DNA of 64,000 nucleotides from Achatina immaculata (taxonomy: Eukaryota > Mollusca > Gastropoda > Stylommatophora > Achatinidae): the NCBI GenBank assembly GCA_009760885.1, contig CM019692.1, positions 47,863,430 through 47,927,429 on the forward strand, in the 5' to 3' direction. Each line of letters begins with the position of its first letter. Position 1 is the first letter of the stretch. The notes beneath the pieces are model-generated. The model saw only the letters and a list, made by a program, of their open reading frames with translations. It searched no databases and was not told the DNA's origin. Shown in pieces: positions 13,001 to 22,000 of this stretch. The position numbers were made by a program, and so were the translations under genes.

Positions 13001-16000
13001 TCCAATTAGGGGGCCTCGAAAGAGTCCCACATTCTTATTTTTCGTCACTACCTCCGTGTGCCGGGAGTGGGTAAGTTGTGTGCCTGCTGCCTTCCTTGGA
13101 TGTGGTAGCGGTTTCTCATCTTCCCTCTCCAGAATCAAACCCTGATTCCCCGTTACCCGTTACAAACATGGTAGGCATGTCACATACCATCGACATTTGA
13201 TAGGGCAGACATTTGAAAGATGCATCGCTGGCACAGAAGGCCATGTGATCAGCACAAAGTTATCCAGAGTCACCAGTTGGTATGCCGTGCCCCATGAAGG
13301 GCAACGACGACTGGTTTTTAACTAATAAAAGCACTCTTTCCACGAGGGTTGGAGCTTGGTAAGCATGTATTAGCTCTACAGTTATCCAAGTAGGATCATG
13401 TCATCTAAGGAACCTCGACTGATTTAGTGAGCCATTTGCAGTTTCACTGTGAGACAGTGTGAACTTAGACATACATGGCTTAATCATTGAGACAAGCATA
13501 TGACTACTGGCAGGATCAACCAGATAGTTTTCTTCACCGAACCTTAGTTGGATATCTGCTGACAGACTGACGCGGGGCAAGGGAGACAGCGCTCTGCTCA
13601 GAGTGGATCCCTTTCGACCCCGGCGGCGTTTCATTTCCTTTAACAACCGGCAGAGGCCAGCTCTCTCTGCTGTAGCAAATGAAAAGAAAGCGCACACTCT
13701 GACAACCAACACACATTACATACTGCAGACCCGATACTCTTTGTGAGAGATGGGCCAATTTCGAGACCATCAGTCGACAAAACCATAGTACACCACTGAC
13801 ACGTTAGCACGAACCTGGCTGGCTAGCCGTTTATAGGCTTTGCTCGACGGACAAACCAGTTGCTTCTGCATCGAACCACCTTAACTCTCACCGTCCGGGA
13901 AGGGAGCAAAAACCTTTCTCCCCATGCACAGAACTCGAGAGCACTTTTTCGCCAAAAGAACAAATATGTTAATAAAACGTGTCATGATTTCTGAAAATCT
14001 TTAAATTTAAGTATTAACTTCAAACTACACGTTGTTTAGTAACTCTAGTAGCTTCATCCACATCTTCAAATTAATTTTTCATCTTGTTTTCATGTTTTAC
14101 TTTTTCTGTTTATGTACATTCATGTACCAAATTATGGTTGCATTTGGGACTGGCCATGGGGCTGCTAAATCAATTTGGCCATATGTCGGCCTTTATAGGA
14201 GGAGTTCAGGCAATAAGTAATTTTGTACATGCATGCCCATATGCATACATATGAGATATGGTACTATATTATAACTTAGATATATGCAACAGCATTTCCC
14301 AAGCTTTTCTGGTTATTGCCTCTCCTCTGTGTCCCCCCCCCCACAGCATAAAAGTTCTGAAAAATTACAATATAAATTTATTCTAACTGCAACCCCCCCC
14401 CCCCCCTCCCCCATGCATCATTGTGCCCCACATTTGGAAACACCAAGTGTAGCATTTAATTAGTAGCTATGCCACCACAATCAATATATGTGATGTGTAT
14501 GGCCTCAGCAGCCTGTAGTGGCCATGTTTGGGAATTTCCAGAACATCTACCAATTTTTTTTTCCTATGGAACTTTGGTCATAGTGTGAACTGTTGTTACA
14601 TGGTTGCCCATAATTTGGCTCATGACCATCATGATTCTGCTCAGTTCATATCTCAGGTTTTGACATGTTCACTTCATCCTTAACTTCATCATTATATCCA
14701 TACTGTTTTGCTGTTCTAAGATTTGTCACATTTTATAAATTGCATTTTAGAAATTGTTGGAGATTCAAGTTATAATTTTTAAAACTATGAATTTTTTTAA
14801 TACTGTGTACTAATTTGGCTAGTGTTCATGTTTTACTTCACTGCTTCTGGCACTGCAGGCACTGACAGAAAAATGTCAAAGAAACGAGCCACGACTGCTT
14901 ACAACAGAAATTGATGCTCTTGTCATGTCTGTGTGCCAAGTTGTCCCACATGTCACACTTCCTTGTGCTATCCATCTTTTAGCCAAGCATTGCAGTAATC
15001 TACACAGGTGACATAACTTTTATTATTATTACAACTATTATATTTTTTGTTTAGTTTCATTTATTGCAGCTTAACTTTTAATATTATTGTTTTCACTTTG
15101 TGCTTATTACATTTATTGGAACTTAACTGTTAATATTGTTACTTTTGCTTTTGTTTTATTCCATTTATTGCACCCAAGCTGTTAATATTACTTTCACCTT
15201 TAAAAAGGCAGGTAACACTGCAGAATCATCCATCACTTGTTGTGCCATGCACATGTGGTAAATCATTCTTTCTCAACAATTTTACTTGACAGGTACAAGG
15301 AAGCAGCACAACAGTATCTGAAACTGCTACGTCTGCTTGAAAATGAGGAAATGTTTGCATCTGTGAGTTTTTCCATATAGTTTCTTGGTACTTTGTGCAG
15401 GAGATATGTCCTAGGTGTTATCTAAAGTAGTTTGCCTCACCTTTGGTATTTATCAAAGATTTTTTGCACATGACAAGTAATTTCTCTTAAATATTGAATA
15501 CTTGCTGTTAATTTGTAAAGATCACAGTATACTTCTGAGAAAAATTTTTTTTAACTCATGAAAGTTCATATTTACATAATTTCATATTTACAGAATAACA
15601 ATTTGAAAATAACTGCCAAATTTTGAAACTGATGGGAGTCCATAATGAAAGTGATAAAGGAAATTTGTATTTTCCTTTTTTTCCCCATCATATTTTAATA
15701 GGTTACAACTAGGTCTGAAGTTAACTACCACATTTGCTTTATAGGAAATAATTTTTTACCTGTACAAAATGTAGGAGCTGGCCTTAGATGAACCACTTCT
15801 GGAAACTGATGTAAGAGAACTTGTGGTGGAAGCTATTGAATCTTTGGCCCTTGCTCAGCAGAATGCTGAATGCATATCTCTTTGTGATGAATTTTACCCT
15901 ATTCTGTCTGTGTGTGACACTCCCTCTGAGATATCGACCAATTCTTATCCAGACATCAGTGGAAACAATACCAAAGATGATTTCAGCTTTGACAATTCCC

Positions 16001-19000
16001 AACCTAGTTTGCTCAGTCAGTCCCGAGATTATGACTCAACAGATGAAGTGATGACACAGGTATCTGAACATCAAACATCTTCTATGCTGTCTCCATCATG
16101 CAAACAGGGGCACCAGAGGAAATCAGGAATTGGAGATGTTGAAAATGCTTATTTGACTTCAGGCTGTCTTCCAAATCTCTGCAAATTATCGAGGAAGAGA
16201 ATTAGAACTGCCTCGCGTGATCATGACACATCCCGAAATGCAACTGCTGACGAGAAAGATGTTTGGTGGTCCAACACTCTTCCTGTCAGATTATTAGTGA
16301 GCAAGACAGATGCTCTGCTAGCAGTCCAAGGCTTTGCTGAAGACACTTTGGCATGTTTAACCAAGTACGTATCATCATTAACCAGCTCTGTAGCCATGTT
16401 GTACAGCTCATTATTCTTATGTGTACTGGCTCTGCAGCCGTATTGTACAGTTCCATCTTTATGTATACTGGCTCTGCAGACATATTGTACAGTTCCATCT
16501 TTATGTTTACTGGCTCTGCAGCCGTATTGTACAGTTCCATCTTTATGTTTACTGGCTCTGAAACCATGTTGTACATTACATCATTTTTAGCTTTTAGTGC
16601 TGAATTTTCAACCTCATATTTATTGTTCTTTCATTACTCAACATATTTCTTAGCTGAAAATTGTGTATGTTTGTAATACCATCATAATATGCTTTCTACA
16701 TACACACTGCTTTTTTAGTGCAATGCTTATGATTTATTAAATGTATAACTGCAAGAGAGTCCATTTTTACAGCTGGGCTGATTGAAGCACAGCTAAGCTA
16801 AAATCGCTACTGATACATTTCACTTTAGAAGGCAACTTAAACTTGTATACTACTTCCTGTACTCACAAGCATCTATAAATATGAATAAAACAGAAAAGCC
16901 AAAAGATCACTAAGAGCAGAATTAGAGACAGAATACCTAAGGTACTGATGAAACAAGAATAAACTGTTTAAGACAAAAACATGAGAAACACAAAGATCAA
17001 CAGAGATGTGATTTATTAGAAAAATGTTAATAGTACCATGGTACTATGGACAGCTAAGATGACAGACAGGGAATGTCTAACAAAAGAAAATGTAGAAAGG
17101 AATCTAATTAAATCCATAATCTTCTTCGTTCGCGTCTACCACCAAGATCGCCCCTTGATCCTACTGAATTTACTCCTGTGGTTCTTGCAGTAGTCTCATG
17201 TAGGATGGAGACTCAGAGCATCGTGGGGCTTGGGCCTATATTCTCTTTGAGTCACAGAAGCGGCATTGCGTGACACACTGTGGTTTTCATTGCACCAGTT
17301 TAGTCTAGAGTTAGACTTTCTCACCAAAAAACCTCGACGTGGTTTAGATATGAATATATCCCTGCTAGGTGAGAGGTAGTTGGCCATCCAGCCTAGAGTT
17401 GGACTTTCTCACCAGAAAACCTCAACGTGTTTTAGATATCAGTATATCCCCACCGGGTGAGAGGTGGTTGCCCATCCAGTCCTGAGCTGGACTTTCTTGC
17501 CGAAAAACTTCAATGTGATTTGGATATAATATATCCCCGTCGGGTGAGAGGTGGTTGCCTATTTAGACTGCACTGGTCCAATGTCTCCGACTTCAGCATT
17601 TTGTGGTCGTGGCTGCTACCCTTCCTGGTGGTGACCAGGGCGGAGCTTATCTTGAGTAGGACGAATCCTCACCACTAGTCTTCTTCTTCTTCTTCGTTCA
17701 CTTCTACCACCAAAAACCGCACTGTGAGCCTACTGATTCATGCCTGTGGTCCTCGTTAGGTCCCATGGTCCCCTGTGTGGTCCAAATTAGACCACACGAG
17801 ATCCACGAAAGGACCACAAGGGGTTCAGAGTATCACAGTGCTTTAGCCTGTATTCTTGGTGGGTCTCGGAAGCGGGATTGCGTGACACCGTGGTTTTCAT
17901 TGCACCAGTTTAGTCTAGGGTTGGACTTTCTCACCGGAAGACCTCGACGTGTTTAGGATATCAGTGCATCCCCGCTGGGTGAGAGGCGGTAGCCCACCCA
18001 GGCTAGAGTTGGACCTTCTCACCGGAAAACCTCGACGTGTTTTGAGATACCCGTGTATCATCGCCGGGTGAGAGGTGGTTGCCCATCCAGTCCAGGGTTG
18101 GACTTTCTCACTGGAAAACCTCAGCGTGATTAGGATACGCAAACATCCCCGCCGGGTGAGAGGTGGTTGCCTATCTAGACTTCCCTGGTCCAGTGTCTCC
18201 GACTTCAGCATTTTGCGGTCGTGGCCGCTACCCTTCCTAGTTGTGACCAGGATGGAGCTTTTGTCCAGGACGACGAATCCTCGCCACTAGTGACTTCTAC
18301 CCCTGGGTTGAGCCGGTTTAGGCATTATCCCAGTATGGGCGTGTTTGGGACGGGACCAACCTCTAGAGCAGAGGTACTGTGACATGCATAGCCTTCAAGA
18401 TTCACCCCTGGTATGAGCCGGTTTAGGCAAAATTCACCAGTATGGGTGTTTATCAGGCGTTACCGACCTCTAGAGCGGAGATGGCATGACATGTCTAGCC
18501 ATCAAGTTCCACCCCTGGTGTGTGCCGGTTTAGGCATATTTCACCAGTGTAGGTGTATTTTGGATGTGGGCGGCCTCTAGAGCAGAGGTGCCGTGGTATA
18601 GCTCTCGTAGCGATACTACTGGACATACCTGTTAAACTTCACTTTCCACCACCTTTTCCCATTGGCTCCGCACAGCAACCTTTATTTCTTTTCCACATTT
18701 ACTTCCTTAACCGGGAGGAGCTTCACTCCATACACGGCATTTGAAGAGTCTCGCCAGCAGTGAGACAAGCCGGTTCATGCATTTCACCCGACATGACTGC
18801 ACTCAGGACGTGGCCAACCTCCAGACCAGAGGTGCCATGATTTCACTGTTTGCTTCGCTTTATCCTTTCTACCACCTTTTCCACAGTGATGCTGCGCGGC
18901 AACCTCATTTGCAAATTTCTTCATTGGCCGGGAGGAGCACCACTCCACGCACGGCAGCTGAAGATCTCGCCAACAGCGGACCTCACCACTAGTGAGTTTT

Positions 19001-22000
19001 ACCTCTGGGTTAAGCCGGTTTCAGTCTCTAGAGCAGAGGTACCGTGATATGCGTAACCATCAAGTTTCACCACTGGGTTAAGCCGGTTTAGGCATATTTA
19101 CCAGTATGGGTGTATATAGGATGTGGCTGGCCTCTAGAGCAGAGGTACCGTGGTATGAGTACCCCTCACCGCCAGTCTACTGACCATACCGATTAAACTT
19201 CACTTAATCCTTTCCATCACTTTTCCACAGTGGCGCTGCGCTGCAACCCTAATCGCATTTTTCTTCATTGGCCGGGAGGAATTTCACGTCATGTGAAGCA
19301 GCCGAAGAATCTCGCCAGCAGAGTCTTAGTTTAACCCCTGGGTTAAGCCAGTTTAGGCAATTAAGCCAGTATGGGTGTATATAGGACGTGGCTGGCCTCT
19401 AGAGCAGAGGTGCCTTGATATTAGTATAAGTCTGACCATGAGACTACTGGCTACTTCACTTAATCCTTTCCATGACCTTTTACATGACGGCACTGCGCAG
19501 CAACCCTAATCGCATTTTTCTTCATTGGCCGGGAGGAGTTTCACCCCATGCACGGCAGCTGAAGAATCTTGCCAGCAGGAGCTTTCATTCTCCTAGATGA
19601 GCTACCAACCAAGACTAACGAGTCTCATCTACCTGAAAGCGCCTGGTTTTCAGGTGCCAGATATTCGCCTTTCGCCCCTTCTCCAGTCAGTTTAAACAGT
19701 TCCGCCATGAGATGGCCGGGAGCTGGACTTGGACTGTCGGAGGCTACTTGAGATGCACGCCATGGAGACACTTAATTGGAGTGAGGAGCATATCCCTCGC
19801 CCCACCTCCAGCTATTACAGTCCTTAGAACCAAATCCATAATGATAATTATTATTCATTGAACATTTTATGAGAAGGGGAAGTCTTGAAAACAGAATAAC
19901 AGCAGGTAAGATAATTGAGAAGAGAGGCAAGGGAAGATGAAGAGAAAAAAAAATCTTGGACAATCTATTGTCATTGCACAATAAAAAATCACCACCTGAG
20001 GTAAAAGGTAAAATTCCTGCTTCCATGCCATTAAGGCATCTGAGCTGATGGAAAATAGTAAGGACTGAGATCTATGGAAGATTAGGAATAGAGAGGAATG
20101 GAGGCGAACTTTATCTTCAGCAATGAGCCTCAATAGCTCGGAAAGCTGAAGAAAAAGAAGAGATCTGTGGAGAATCATGACCACCAATGCTTACTGGCGC
20201 AGCACCTGCTGATGATGATGAGACACATATTTCACCATCTTCTGCTCTTCAGAAAGCTGTTTTACATTTTTTTTTTCATTCTGTTTAACACAGTTACCTT
20301 GAATTCTAGAATTTGTGTGTGTGTATGTCTGTCTGTCGAATTTTAGGAATAATATCCATTATTAAGAATTTGTAGAGTTTAGCAAATATTTTCTTGTTTT
20401 CATTGCCTTACTCCATTTCAGAGCTTTTAAGTTAGTAATGGATTCACAAACATCCATTTTTGTAAACGCTCAGAAGACTTCGGATCATGCTGACCAGCCA
20501 CCATTTAAGAGGTGCAAGTTCATGGAAACAGGGGACACAGATGCAATGAAGTCCAAAAGAGCAGCATCAGTGGACAGAGCTGAATCATCTCATGAGTTTC
20601 AGATGTCAAAAACATGGGCAAAATCAGTGGTGAATGTAGCCCTGAGAATGGCAAAGGCATCTGTAGAGAGAAATCAGTTTCCTTCTGCACTTAATTCATG
20701 CCGTATAGTTTTACAGCTAGAACCTCGTAAGTTTCATATGCTTGTGCAGTATGTATGCATATAGTTTTAAATAGTTGTCAGATCCTCATTTTCAGTTTGT
20801 CAGTTTGAACCAGTGATCGCAATAACCGGCATTTACCAGCAAATTACTGATTTTTTTTTTTAACTGAAACTTTTAGGTCATAGGTCACCATAACCGGTTT
20901 ACTTTATCAAAAATCTAGTAAAAAGCAAGCAGCATAATCAGTTTGAGGATAATCGAGCCAGTAAGTTAATGATGATCAATTTTCATAGAGGAAAATCAGC
21001 CAGTTTTGACTTTGGTTCAGCATGCGAGCATTTTATAAAGATTAAATCTCGCTGGGGAAAAAAATAAGAAAAAAAATGTTATGCAAACATCTGATTCCCG
21101 TGGATATTTGTAAAGTATGTTTAATTTTACATAAAAAAAGTATAGGGTATTGAATGTTGCATTGACAAAGTTTGGGAAAATACTTCATGCAGTTCTACTG
21201 GTTTAAAAAAATCCTGGCACAATCACTGCTCTGAACGTAAGTATCTGGAGGGTTTCACAAACTACAGTTAAGGACTGGGCATTTATTGTTTTTCTCATTG
21301 CAGCAAATATGTCTAACTCAGCAGGGCCATAATTTTGCACATTTAAACACATTGCAGATAATGTCTGGGCCCATTACATTAGAACAACCATTGTACTGGA
21401 GAAACAAAGCAGTCAGAAAGATAGAACAATGAGGCAGTGGTTGAATGTGAGGGGTATTGACTGTAACTCTTCAGACATCAATCTGCAGTCAATCTTAGAG
21501 AATAAGCAGAAGTCCAGGTACTCTATATTATTATGCTGTGTTACCAGTAGTACAGTTTCTTTTGTTTATTGTCATAATCAACACATGCTGTGCCTGAAGC
21601 TGGTGGAGGTGATGCATGTCTGTAGAAATCTCAAGCCTTGGTGTTTTCCCATCAGACCTGTTTGGGGACTTCCTGTTAATAGTGTCTGCATGTACTTGAT
21701 CTTTTTTTTTTTTTTTGGTGACATTTCTTTGCTTGTCTTCAGCTTTACTTTTCCTGTTGTTATGTTTTTATATATTGTATACAATATAGAAGCTTAAACT
21801 GCATTATTCACAGACATTACAGAAGATACTGCCCCAGTCTTGCTTTACATAACCATTAAAATTGATGTGTACACGTAAGAACCAGAGAAAAATGTTTTGG
21901 TCATATCAAGAGCCACATATCAACAATGAAAACCTTAAGTGAGGGAAAAGTTGAAGGAAAAAGAGCAAGAGGATGACAGTGCTGTACATGAAGACTGGAC

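Larger units (their letters stand above)
12097..13961 (-). mobile_element. Modular (GAA)n-tailed retroelement fused to pre-rRNA, copy A
   Basis: The unit is bounded by a perfect 12-bp duplication AAATATGTTAAT (12085-12096 and 13962-13973). Read on the minus strand it comprises about 435 bp of probable 5' external transcribed spacer, the first ~550 bp of 18S rRNA, about 880 bp of the modular non-coding element, and a (GAA)n tail. Because one target-site duplication encloses everything, it was probably inserted as a single cDNA by target-primed reverse transcription, the enzyme having jumped from the element RNA onto a pre-rRNA. It lies in FANCG intron 8. Confidence 0.85.
17121..19831 (-). mobile_element. 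Modular (GAA)n-tailed retroelement, copy B (outer, interrupted)
   Basis: It is flanked by a perfect 11-bp duplication AAATCCATAAT (17110-17120 and 19832-19842). The element is split by copy C; its parts are 17121-17679 and 18994-19831. The 5' part (minus strand) has two ~230-bp modules, each with 'CTTCATTGGCCGGGAGGA' on the plus strand, and then an unrelated ~255-bp 5' segment (19576-19831) not present in copies A, C or D. No open reading frame. FANCG intron 11. Confidence 0.85.

Noticed and set aside
12976..13526. Functional 18S rRNA gene
   Set aside because: Only the first ~550 bases are present, conserved positions are changed, and it lies inside a retroelement target-site duplication.
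17457..18290. Open frames of 63-98 codons repeated at 27.4-28.1 kb
   Set aside because: They are fragments of the modular non-coding element; frames are not conserved across its length or between all copies.
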